From: an uncultured Solobacterium sp.
GTDB lineage: Bacteria; Bacillota_I; Bacilli_A; Erysipelotrichales; Erysipelotrichaceae
NCBI GenBank assembly: GCA_937895985.1
Contig: CALBKL010000346.1
Coordinates: forward strand, 1 to 18,123
Direction: 5' to 3'
Length of the DNA: 18,123 nt
Translations under genes and position numbers: made by a program
The notes under the pieces: model-generated
Databases searched by the model: none
Told to the model about the DNA's origin: nothing
The model's input: the letters and a program-made list of their open reading frames with translations, nothing else
Shown here: positions 7,773-13,844 of the stretch, piece after piece
Layout of the letters: each line of letters begins with the position of its first letter
Numbering within the stretch: position 1 is the stretch's first letter

Positions 7773-7778
7773 ATTATA
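7773..7778 (-). promoter_or_regulatory. Possible internal -10 box upstream of nupO
   Basis: A perfect TATAAT on the minus strand about 55 nt before the nupO start. No good -35 is found at 16-18 nt, so an internal promoter is only a possibility. Confidence 0.25.
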
Positions 7779-7805
7779 CATGATATTTTTGCAAGGTTAT
7801 ATGAG

Positions 7806-7846
7806 CAGTTTTATATCACGTATCTTTGATACAGGATATAAAACTG
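7806..7846 (-). other. Long hairpin in the nupN-nupO gap
   Basis: CAGTTTTATATC (7806-7817) pairs perfectly with GATATAAAACTG (7835-7846). Inside, after a 2x2 mismatch, GTATC pairs with GATAC around a TTT loop. No T-run follows on the minus strand, so this is not a standard terminator. It could stabilise or process the mRNA, or be a protein-binding site. Confidence 0.7.
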
Positions 7847-7869
7847 TCCTTGCGCACAACAAGAATATA

Positions 7870-7906
7870 CAAATACAGGGATGATAGCGTTACTATCATC
7901 CCTGTA
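7870..7906 (-). terminator. Strong hairpin after nupN, leaky terminator or mRNA processing site
   Basis: TACAGGGATGATAG (7874-7887) and CTATCATCCCTGTA (7893-7906) form a perfect 14-bp stem with a 5-nt loop, 18 nt after the lipoprotein stop. On the minus strand the following tract is TTTGTATATT, which is a weak U-run. This suggests partial termination or 3'-end protection of the lipoprotein message. Confidence 0.75.
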
Positions 7907-7923
7907 AAGAACTTATGACTTCA

Positions 7924-9042
7924 TTACGCTTCAAAATCAATTGTTACGTTTGGAATACCCTTCAACCAGTCAGCGTTGTTTGCGTCATCCGGTGTCTTAG
8001 AATCTGGTACGATTTCACCGTCAGCAACCTTCTTGAACAATGCCTTGTATTGTTCAACTGTGAAGTTCTTCATTGACCATGTGTCTTCTGGCAAGCCTGT
8101 AGCACCTTCAGCTGCGCCGAGGTTCTGAGCCTTATCAGCAAGTTCACTGTCCCACTTATCATCATAGAATTGACCTAAAATACGTTCAACAGATGCACTT
8201 AAGCCCTTCATAGCACTTGTAATAACCTTTGAACTTTCAGCAGACTGGTCAACGTCTACACCGATAATCTTTGCATTTTCATATTCAGAAGCTGCAGATA
8301 ATACAGACTGGAACATTGATCCACCACATGCGAATACAACTTCAGTTCCAGATGCATACCAACCAGCAATCTGTGTCTGTAATTCTGTTGAAGCTGAGAA
8401 TGTAGAACCATACTTATAGGAGTACTTGATTTCTACTGTGATTCCCTTTTCCTTCGCAGCAGCACTTGCGCCTTGAACGAAACCATAACCGAAACGATTA
8501 CATGCAGGGTTAGCGCCTCCGCCTCCACCTGTATAACCTAGTTTTGTATAGCCTTCCATTACTGCAGCGTATCCAGCAAAGTAACCAGCTTCCTGTTCCT
8601 TATAAACGATAGCTGTAACGTTTGGTAGACCTAAAGCCCAACCATCAACGAATGCAAATTTAACATCAGGGTTTTCCTTAGCAACTGTTTCCATTGCCTT
8701 AGCCTGTAAGAATCCTGGAGCCACAATGATCTTCGCACCATTTTCGATAGCCTGTTTCATCGCATCAATACGGTCGTTATCTGTTGCGTCTGAACCATTT
8801 GCTGGCTGATAGTAGTTGTGTGTTAACTTATTAGCTTCTGCATAGTGTACAGCACCTTCATAAGTACCTTGGTTGAAGCCCTTGTCCATTAACTGACCTA
8901 CGTCAGTAACAACAGCGACCTCAGCAGTAGCCTTACCTGAACCTGTTTCTGTAGCAGTACTGTTCTTTGCAGTATCTCCGCCACAACCTGCCATCGTTGC
9001 AATCATTGCAAGTGATAGCACAGAAGTTAATAATTTCTTCAT
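7924..9042 (-). CDS. nupN: BMP-family nucleoside-binding lipoprotein (NupN/YufN-like)
   Basis: A 372-residue substrate-binding lipoprotein. Residues 1-19 are a signal peptide with a lipobox (TMAGC), so Cys20 would be lipidated and the protein tethered outside the membrane. The mature part starts with a low-complexity Thr/Ser/Ala/Gly linker, then VAVVTDVGQLMDKGFNQGTYEGA, the hallmark of the Bmp (PnrA-like) family that binds nucleosides. Other family features are the AFVDGW and NVTAIVYKEQEAGYFAGYAA blocks and a GVDVDQ segment. It delivers substrate to the NupP/NupQ channel. It is first in the operon and separated from nupO by two hairpins, which would let this protein be made in excess over the membrane parts. 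Start ATG 9042 has only a weak, distant purine tract (AAAGGGA). Promoter and cre-like site lie at 9093-9121. Confidence 0.94.
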   Translation of the reverse strand: MKKLLTSVLSLAMIATMAGCGGDTAKNSTATETGSGKATAEVAVVTDVGQLMDKGFNQGTYEGAVHYAEANKLTHNYYQPANGSDATDNDRIDAMKQAIENGAKIIVAPGFLQAKAMETVAKENPDVKFAFVDGWALGLPNVTAIVYKEQEAGYFAGYAAVMEGYTKLGYTGGGGGANPACNRFGYGFVQGASAAAKEKGITVEIKYSYKYGSTFSASTELQTQIAGWYASGTEVVFACGGSMFQSVLSAASEYENAKIIGVDVDQSAESSKVITSAMKGLSASVERILGQFYDDKWDSELADKAQNLGAAEGATGLPEDTWSMKNFTVEQYKALFKKVADGEIVPDSKTPDDANNADWLKGIPNVTIDFEA

Positions 9043-9063
9043 GATAATTCTTTCCCTTTCTTT

Positions 9064-9079
9064 GTCAGAATTTTCTGAC
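9064..9079 (-). other. Short inverted repeat in the nupN 5' leader
   Basis: GTCAGA and TCTGAC flank a 4-nt centre, about 10-25 nt downstream of the predicted transcription start. It may be a 5' stabilising hairpin or an operator; nothing in the sequence decides between these. Confidence 0.45.
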
Positions 9080-9092
9080 TCCCGTTATATCC

Positions 9093-9121
9093 ATTTTAAA
9101 ACGTAACGAAAGCGTTTGCAA
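9093..9121 (-). promoter_or_regulatory. Promoter of the nucleoside ABC operon with cre-like operator
   Basis: On the minus strand, -35 TTGCAA (9121-9116), a 17-nt spacer and -10 TAAAAT (9098-9093) form a good sigma-A type promoter. The spacer and -35 contain TGCAAACGCTTTCG (9120-9107). This matches the CcpA cre consensus at 12 of 14 positions and is partly palindromic around the central CG. Its position over the -35 and spacer would make it a repression site for CcpA or another LacI-family protein. Confidence 0.6.
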
Positions 9122-9172
9122 CAACCCAATCTTGAACTTCCACTTTTCTGGTTATTAAATTTAATCTTTAAT

Positions 9173-9201
9173 TTGCCATTTTATCTATTAAGAACGATAA
9201 A
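9173..9201 (+). promoter_or_regulatory. Candidate promoter of the rRNA methyltransferase-pseudouridine synthase pair
   Basis: TTGCCA (9173-9178), a 17-nt spacer and GATAAA (9196-9201), about 60 nt before the start codon. A small hairpin (AGCGT/ACGCT, 9202-9214) follows near the predicted transcription start. Confidence 0.45.
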
Positions 9202-9260
9202 AGCGTGATACGCTAAACACAGATATTGTAGAAAGAAGCTTTTAAGCAAACGAGGTCACT

Positions 9261-10565
9261 ATGAAAGTAGAATTTAAAAAGTTAGGAATCAACGGCGAAG
9301 GTATCGGTTTTATCAATCGAAAACCAGTGTTCTGTGATGGAGTATTACCAGAAGAAACAGCAGAAGTTGAAATCATCGAGGAGAAACCAAAATACGCAAT
9401 GGCTCGCCTCAAGCGACTTATCACAAAATCACCAGATCGTATTGAATCCCCTAGTCCACTAGAACAAGCACATGGTTGTCCTCTCTTTATTTTGGATTAC
9501 CAAAAACAATTACGTCATAAACAAGATATTCTTGAACAAGCATTATTTAAATATGGAAATGTAAAACGTTCCTTCGTGCGTGATATGCACGCAAGTGAAA
9601 AGCAAGTTAGTTATCGCTCTCAATGCAAACTACCAGTCCAGAAATCACATGATGTATTGGTCAATGGTATGTATGAACCCAAGACAAACCACTTCCATCC
9701 TATCGAACATTTCTTAATCCATGATCCAAAGTTAGAAGAAATCCGTAAAGAAATCTTACGTATCCTCAACGAAGAAGGCTATGATGCCTACAACCAGAGA
9801 TCACAAAAAGGATTACGTTATATCGTTCTACGTGTGATCGATGGCAAGGCACAGTGTACCCTTATCACCGGTAAAGAACATATCCCTTCTATCATCATTG
9901 ATAGAATCATGGAAATTCCTGGTATGGAATCCCTATGTCAATCCTTTAATACCAATCGTAAGACAAATCAGATATTTGGTTCACCCGCAAAAGTACTTGC
10001 AGGACAACATGCATTAACCATCTCCATGGATCAGATTCAGCTTCAACTTTCAGCAGAATCCTTCTTCCAATTAAACATTGACCAAGCCGAAAAGATGTAT
10101 CAGATGGCAATCAGTAAGATTGACCCATGCAAGGTATTGGTAGAAGCTTATTGCGGTATCGGTACGATGGCACTTATGGCCAAGGATAAGGCAAATGTCG
10201 TCTATGGTATTGAATCTGTTCCAAGTGCTGTTGAAAATGCCACAAACAACGCTAAACTAAACAACATCACAAATACAGAATTCATCTGTGATGATGCGGC
10301 ACATGGCTTACGCAAGATTGCGATGAAGAAGACAGTTGACTGCTTATTAGTTGATCCACCACGCAGTGGTATGGATGATGAAATGCTAGATACCATCATG
10401 TATGTATTACCAAAGAAGATCGTATATATCTCTTGTAATCCTTCCACCCTTGCAAAGAACCTCAAAGTACTCAAGCAACGCTATCACGTAGTGACTGTAA
10501 TTCCATATGACCTATTCCCACAAACACCACTTGTAGAATCTATTACAGTATTGGAGTTAGGTTAA
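9261..10565 (+). CDS. rlmD: TrmA/RlmD-family RNA (uracil-5-)-methyltransferase without Fe-S cysteines
   Basis: A 434-residue SAM-dependent enzyme that makes 5-methyluridine, most likely in 23S rRNA. An N-terminal TRAM-like RNA-binding region (residues 1-60) comes first. Then follows the central domain and a C-terminal Rossmann methyltransferase with VEAYCGIGTM (SAM loop, about 294-303), DPPRSG (365-370), YISCNPSTLAKN with the catalytic Cys392, and a TPLVES end whose Glu426 is the likely general base. The usual 4Fe-4S motif near residue 70 is reduced to one cysteine (HGCPLFILDYQKQLRHKQ), so the cluster appears lost. The start ATG has GAGGT upstream. The stop overlaps the next ATG as TAATG. The symbol is by family; whether it targets U1939, U747 or both (RlmCD) cannot be told. 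Confidence 0.88.
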   Translation: MKVEFKKLGINGEGIGFINRKPVFCDGVLPEETAEVEIIEEKPKYAMARLKRLITKSPDRIESPSPLEQAHGCPLFILDYQKQLRHKQDILEQALFKYGNVKRSFVRDMHASEKQVSYRSQCKLPVQKSHDVLVNGMYEPKTNHFHPIEHFLIHDPKLEEIRKEILRILNEEGYDAYNQRSQKGLRYIVLRVIDGKAQCTLITGKEHIPSIIIDRIMEIPGMESLCQSFNTNRKTNQIFGSPAKVLAGQHALTISMDQIQLQLSAESFFQLNIDQAEKMYQMAISKIDPCKVLVEAYCGIGTMALMAKDKANVVYGIESVPSAVENATNNAKLNNITNTEFICDDAAHGLRKIAMKKTVDCLLVDPPRSGMDDEMLDTIMYVLPKKIVYISCNPSTLAKNLKVLKQRYHVVTVIPYDLFPQTPLVESITVLELG

Positions 10566-11455
10566 TGAAATACCTCGTACAAGACAATACGATTACGATT
10601 GATCCAGAAGGAAAATACCTCAAAAAAACAGTAGAAGATTTTCTAAACGATTACTATCAATCAAAGAAAAACAAATATCTACTATTGTTACATAAACAAA
10701 TCTTATTAGACGGTACCCCAGTCAAACACGGCAACGAAATCATTGACCGCAAAACAATCACAATCACCTTCCCAGAAGAATCAATCGATTGGATTCCTGC
10801 AGAAACAGAATGTAAAGTCGTATATGAAGACGCATTCATCTATATCGTGCATAAAGATGCAGGTATGATTATCCATGGTGATCCTGGAGATACAACATGC
10901 TTGAATGCTTACGCAGCTAGATACCAGATCAACCATGGCATCAAACAACCAGTACGACCAATTCACCGTTTAGATAAAGATACTGTTGGACTTGTCATCT
11001 ACTCAAAGATTCCATTCTTCCAACCATGGTTTGACGCACAACTTTCTAGCAAGAAAATTCATCGTCACTACCTAGCGATTACAAATGGTAATATTGATCC
11101 AGACTTCCGTATGACAATCAATAAACCACTAGGAAGAGATCGTCATAACAGTGGTATGTATCGTGTTTCTCAAACCGGTGTTGAAGCCATCACACATGTA
11201 GAAGCACTAGGCAATTATCAAACTTATAGTTTACTAGGATGTACACTTGAAACAGGTAGAACTCACCAAATCCGTGTTCACCTTGCCAGTATTGATCATC
11301 CTATCGTCAATGACGTACTCTATGGAATTAAAACAAAAGATTTCCCAGCTATGGGCTTATGGGCAGACTGGATTGCATTTAGAAATCCAATCACCAATAA
11401 AAAACACAAGATATTCGACCAACCTAATCCAATGTATGAACCATTCAAAAAGTAG
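10565..11455 (+). CDS. RluA-family RNA pseudouridine synthase
   Basis: A 296-residue enzyme that isomerises uridine to pseudouridine in RNA, of the RluA/RluC/RluD type. Residues 1-70 form a diverged S4-like RNA-binding region. The catalytic domain starts at VVYEDAFIYIVHKDAGMIIHG, the family's first conserved block. The catalytic motif RPIHRLDKDTVGLVIYSK places the essential aspartate at residue 137. TGRTHQIRVHLASIDHPIVNDVLYG is the conserved C-terminal block. The start overlaps the upstream stop by one base (TAATG), so both RNA-modification enzymes are coupled, and GGAG lies 8 nt before the ATG. The exact target (23S rRNA or tRNA position) cannot be assigned from sequence. Confidence 0.93.
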   Translation: MKYLVQDNTITIDPEGKYLKKTVEDFLNDYYQSKKNKYLLLLHKQILLDGTPVKHGNEIIDRKTITITFPEESIDWIPAETECKVVYEDAFIYIVHKDAGMIIHGDPGDTTCLNAYAARYQINHGIKQPVRPIHRLDKDTVGLVIYSKIPFFQPWFDAQLSSKKIHRHYLAITNGNIDPDFRMTINKPLGRDRHNSGMYRVSQTGVEAITHVEALGNYQTYSLLGCTLETGRTHQIRVHLASIDHPIVNDVLYGIKTKDFPAMGLWADWIAFRNPITNKKHKIFDQPNPMYEPFKK

Positions 11456-11477
11456 ATGTCCAGCATCTACTTTTTTT
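11447..11477. terminator. Bidirectional terminator between pseudouridine synthase and HAD gene
   Basis: AAAAAGTAGATG (11447-11458) and CATCTACTTTTT (11464-11475) form a 12-bp stem with a 5-nt loop and flanking A and T runs on both sides. It overlaps the stop codon of the plus-strand gene and ends just before the converging HAD gene. Confidence 0.92.
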
Positions 11478-11478
11478 G

Positions 11479-12294
11479 TTATACAATCCCTAATTCTTCT
11501 AATACCTTCGCGACACCATCATTTGCGCAAGTATCCGCAACAATATCCGCATACTGGCGAACATCATCCTTCGCATTGCCTAAGGCAACACCAATTCCTG
11601 CTTTCCGAATAAATGGTGTATCATTTCCTGCATCGCCAAACGCTATAACGTTTTCCCACGTATAGCCCTTCTCCTTGAGAACAGCTTCTACTGTTAATGA
11701 CTTATTGATAGAATGCAAGAATACATCAAATCCCTTTAGAGATGACCATGCAAATACTAGGTCAGGCATCTCCTTTGCAAAACCCAAAATTACATCTTCA
11801 TCACCCACTAAGAAAGTTCCTAGAGGATTACCATATTCTAAGTGATGCGTGCGCTTCTCCGTATCATTAATTAGAAGTTGTGCCTTAATCGGATCACCAT
11901 TTACATATCCATCCACATACTTCTGATAAGCATTGTATATTACGATGTGATCTACAAACTTAAACCCTAAACCAATATCATTCGCTTGCGCAAACGCAAT
12001 AATTCGCTCCATATATTCTGTTGGTAGTGGATGTGTTTCTAAAACAGTTCCATCACGTTTTACCAAACAAGCACCATTAATCGTACCAATGATATCCATT
12101 GGTAAATCATCAAATAATGTTGGTTGTAAGAACGTATAATGTCTACCCGTATTAATCATGACATCATATCCACTCGCCAGCGCTGTTTGTAAAGCATTAC
12201 GATTACGCTCACTTAACTGCTCAGAACCACTTGGAATCAGTGTATTGTCTATATCACAGACAATCATTTTAATCTTATCTACATTCATATTCAT
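11479..12294 (-). CDS. Cof-type HAD-superfamily phosphatase
   Basis: A 271-residue haloacid-dehalogenase hydrolase of the Cof/IIB class, which dephosphorylates small phosphometabolites such as sugar phosphates or FMN. Motif I is IVCDIDNTL (Asp14 nucleophile, Asp16 acid), motif II lies at MINTGRHY, the motif III lysine is in NKSLTVEAVLKEKG, and motif IV is FGDAGNDTPF; GVALGNAKDDVR follows as usual. The cap domain lies between motifs II and III. Motif I has DIDNT where most Cof proteins have DIDGT. The frame is open to 12381 but that part runs antisense over a tRNA gene, so a start at 12294 (or 12288) is chosen. An extended -10 element (TGCTATAAT, -10 at 12304-12309) would put the transcription start only a few bases before the ATG, and no Shine-Dalgarno is visible. 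Substrate unknown. Confidence 0.9.
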   Translation of the reverse strand: MNMNVDKIKMIVCDIDNTLIPSGSEQLSERNRNALQTALASGYDVMINTGRHYTFLQPTLFDDLPMDIIGTINGACLVKRDGTVLETHPLPTEYMERIIAFAQANDIGLGFKFVDHIVIYNAYQKYVDGYVNGDPIKAQLLINDTEKRTHHLEYGNPLGTFLVGDEDVILGFAKEMPDLVFAWSSLKGFDVFLHSINKSLTVEAVLKEKGYTWENVIAFGDAGNDTPFIRKAGIGVALGNAKDDVRQYADIVADTCANDGVAKVLEELGIV

Positions 12295-12297
12295 AAC

Positions 12298-12326
12298 TTC
12301 AAAATTATAGCATACCGTGCTAATAT
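12298..12326 (+). promoter_or_regulatory. Candidate promoter of tRNA-Arg
   Basis: TTCAAA (12298-12303), a 17-nt spacer and TAATAT (12321-12326), ending 12 nt before the mature tRNA. Each hexamer matches 4 of 6 consensus bases. It interleaves with the opposing HAD promoter. Confidence 0.4.
12304..12309 (-). promoter_or_regulatory. Extended -10 promoter of the HAD phosphatase gene
   Basis: Minus-strand TGCTATAAT is a perfect extended -10 element. The -35 region (CTTTAT at 17 nt) is poor, as is common with extended -10 promoters. The expected start of transcription is near 12297. Confidence 0.55.
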
Positions 12327-12338
12327 ATAAAGTGTTCT

Positions 12339-12415
12339 GTGCTCGTGGCGCAACTGGATAGCGCATTTGATTCCGAATCAAAAGGTTGTGGGTTCAATTC
12401 CCATCGAGCACACCA
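12339..12415 (+). tRNA. tRNA-Arg (anticodon CCG), CCA encoded
   Basis: A complete cloverleaf. The acceptor GTGCTCG pairs with CGAGCAC (7 bp). The D stem is GCGC/GCGC, with a GG-containing loop. The anticodon stem TTTGA/TCAAA encloses loop TTCCGAA, giving anticodon CCG at 12373-12375. The T stem GTGGG/CCCAT encloses TTCAATT. The discriminator base is A and CCA is encoded at 12413-12415. It reads CGG codons, which are rare in low-GC genomes. Confidence 0.97.
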
Positions 12416-12430
12416 TTCAAATCAAAGTCG

Positions 12431-12454
12431 AACCCTTCGTAATGTTGGGTTTTT
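12431..12454 (+). terminator. Terminator of tRNA-Arg
   Basis: AACCC (12431-12435) and GGGTT (12447-12451) form a short stem that runs into a T tract (12450-12454), 16 nt after the tRNA. Confidence 0.65.
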
Positions 12455-12470
12455 ATTATATCTACTTCAA

Positions 12471-12497
12471 ATAAAAAACACCCTATTTAGAGTGCTT
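12471..12497 (-). terminator. Terminator of the 43-residue small protein gene
   Basis: On the minus strand, AGCACTC pairs with GGGTGTT (two G-U pairs) around a 6-nt loop and is followed by a run of T. It overlaps the last codons of the small open reading frame. Confidence 0.7.
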
Positions 12498-12614
12498 AGT
12501 AGTATCATTGTTTTCTTCGGAATTGGCTTTTAGCTTTTCGGATCTAAGGCGATTTAATTCATCCGTAAACATCTTATGATACTCTTCTATTGTTAATTCT
12601 TCGCCATCAAGCAT
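12483..12614 (-). CDS. Small uncharacterised acidic protein, 43 residues
   Basis: An open frame of 43 codons, ATG at 12614 to TAG at 12483, that I do not assign to a family. It starts MLDGEELTIEEYHKMFTDEL and continues with alternating acidic and basic residues, consistent with one amphipathic helix (about residues 8-30) and a polar, disordered tail ending NNDTTKHSK. There is no signal peptide, membrane segment or cysteine. Support for a real gene is threefold: AAGGA nine nt before the ATG, a strong upstream promoter (TTGACG, 16 nt, TATGAT at 12775-12802), and a terminator overlapping its end. The transcript would carry an unusually long leader of about 150 nt with pairing potential. No function can be proposed. 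Alternatively the transcript is mainly a regulatory RNA and the frame is incidental, but the codon pattern and Shine-Dalgarno argue against that. Confidence 0.65.
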   Translation of the reverse strand: MLDGEELTIEEYHKMFTDELNRLRSEKLKANSEENNDTTKHSK

Positions 12615-12769
12615 ACTGTCAATTCCTTTCTATACCTAGATTGTAAGTCTGTTTTCTATTTGTATAGCTAACTGGTAGGACCATCGTCCATTTTATCGTA
12701 TGGCCATTCCACATTTCCTCTTTTTCAGCCGGATGTAGACAAGACGGATTCTTCTGCTTCAGTTATCTA
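12615..12769 (-). ncRNA. Candidate structured leader RNA of the small protein gene
   Basis: Between the promoter and the small gene lies a leader of about 150 nt. A long-range helix is possible on the minus strand: TAG-A-TAACTG (12769-12760) with CAGTTA-G-CTA (12674-12665), nine pairs and one mismatch. Inside it TCTACAT pairs with ATGTGGA (one G-U) and can extend by CC/GG, and GGAC/GTCC forms a small hairpin. I do not recognise a known riboswitch class, and no obvious terminator lies between the domain and the start codon. The structure is by eye only. Confidence 0.4.
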
Positions 12770-12774
12770 CTTAC

Positions 12775-12802
12775 ATCATACGATAGTATATTGATACGTC
12801 AA
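12775..12802 (-). promoter_or_regulatory. Strong promoter of the small-protein transcript
   Basis: TTGACG (12802-12797), a 16-nt spacer and TATGAT (12780-12775) on the minus strand; each hexamer matches 5 of 6 consensus bases. Confidence 0.65.
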
Positions 12803-12826
12803 GTATGATTAGATACATATGTACAT

Positions 12827-12875
12827 AAAAAGGATTATATTGAACATTAATGCATGTATCAAGATAATCCTTTTT
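12827..12875. terminator. Long terminator after the diacylglycerol kinase family gene
   Basis: AAAAAGGATTAT (12827-12838) and ATAATCCTTTTT (12864-12875) pair perfectly, then after one mismatch TTGA pairs with TCAA. T runs flank both sides. It lies 9 nt beyond the stop of the minus-strand gene and also insulates the small-protein promoter next to it. Confidence 0.9.
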
Positions 12876-12883
12876 ATAACGAA

Positions 12884-13843
12884 TTACCAACCAAGGAAGT
12901 GTAACTTTTCATCCATTAGATGATAAGATACAGAGTCCGTCTTATATTCTACTTCACCGTCCGTATGAACCCATACTGGTTGTTCTGTTTGAATATGAAT
13001 TTGTTTGCCATCTTTTAGAGAAACACCTTTGAACTTTCCATGTTCTCCCTTCATTGCATAAGGGAAGATGCGGAAGAAGTCAATTCTACCTAAACCATCC
13101 GCAATACAAGCATTCAAGATACCATCGCAGGGATTCGCTGTTGGACAGAACTTAAATCCTCCACCTTCATATGGTTCGTTCATTGTTGCGATAAACAATA
13201 ACTTATCATAGGAATAACTTTGATCATCAATCTGAATCTTTGTCTTGAAGTGATGATGTAAGAAAATTAAGCGTGCACCGACAAACAAGTAAATGAGCTT
13301 ACCTAAATGTAATGCATTTAAGACTTTCTTCCATGGTGATCTTTGAACCTGCTCAGAAATTGCGGCGTCATAGCCGATACCAGAACTGATATTGTAGCGA
13401 CGTGAATACGGTTCGTCAGATACCTTATTTCCCTTTTCATCATAGCGTGTATGGTAGGTTAATATACCAACGTCTAAATCTTTGCCATTCTGGTCATTTA
13501 AAATACGGTGTAAACATTCAATCTCTGTACCATGAATACCAAGTGACTTAGCTAAGTCATTACCTGATCCACAAGGAATCAAACCTAGATATGTCTTTTC
13601 AAAGTTCACAATACCGTTTACCGCTAGGTTCATAGAACCATCGCCACCAATCAAGATGATATTGACTCTTTCATTGGTTGAAGTTAATTCCTTCATAATG
13701 TCCTTGATACCATGTTCAAGATTTGAAAGATGTACTTTATAATCAACCCCAATTGTATCGAGTTCTTTTTTGATAATATCCCAACACTCATTTGTCCTAC
13801 CGCTAGCCCCAGCAGGATTAATCACAATATGATAGACACTCAT
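12884..13843 (-). CDS. Diacylglycerol kinase catalytic-domain lipid kinase (DgkB/YegS/BmrU family)
   Basis: A 319-residue soluble lipid kinase. The N-terminal nucleotide-binding domain has INPAGASGR (residues 8-16), IGGDGSMN (65-72) as the ATP-binding GGDG loop, and LIPCGSGNDLAKS (88-100). The C-terminal beta-sandwich contains NISSGIGYDA and the EPYEGGGFKFCPTANPCDG segment, both usual for the family, and the end IQTEQPVWVHTDGE contains the typical 'DGE' acidic motif. Such enzymes phosphorylate diacylglycerol (DgkB, recycling lipid from lipoteichoic acid synthesis) or related lipids; which one applies here is not decidable. The frame is open to 13888, but the ATG at 13843 has AAGGGGA in front and follows the rnz stop by one base, so the two are coupled. 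Confidence 0.9.
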   Translation of the reverse strand: MSVYHIVINPAGASGRTNECWDIIKKELDTIGVDYKVHLSNLEHGIKDIMKELTSTNERVNIILIGGDGSMNLAVNGIVNFEKTYLGLIPCGSGNDLAKSLGIHGTEIECLHRILNDQNGKDLDVGILTYHTRYDEKGNKVSDEPYSRRYNISSGIGYDAAISEQVQRSPWKKVLNALHLGKLIYLFVGARLIFLHHHFKTKIQIDDQSYSYDKLLFIATMNEPYEGGGFKFCPTANPCDGILNACIADGLGRIDFFRIFPYAMKGEHGKFKGVSLKDGKQIHIQTEQPVWVHTDGEVEYKTDSVSYHLMDEKLHFLGW

Positions 13844-13844
13844 T

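Noticed and set aside
7718..7923. Purine riboswitch controlling the nucleoside transporter genes
   Set aside because: The hairpins lack the three-way junction core and loop sequences of purine aptamers; they are simple long stems.
12295..12381. An N-terminal extension of 29 codons on the HAD phosphatase
   Set aside because: It runs antisense across the tRNA-Arg gene and the promoter region, and HAD proteins of this class start just before motif I.
12615..12769. Known riboswitch classes (purine, TPP, FMN, PreQ1, c-di-GMP, T-box) in the small-protein leader
   Set aside because: None of the conserved core motifs of these classes could be found by eye on the minus strand.
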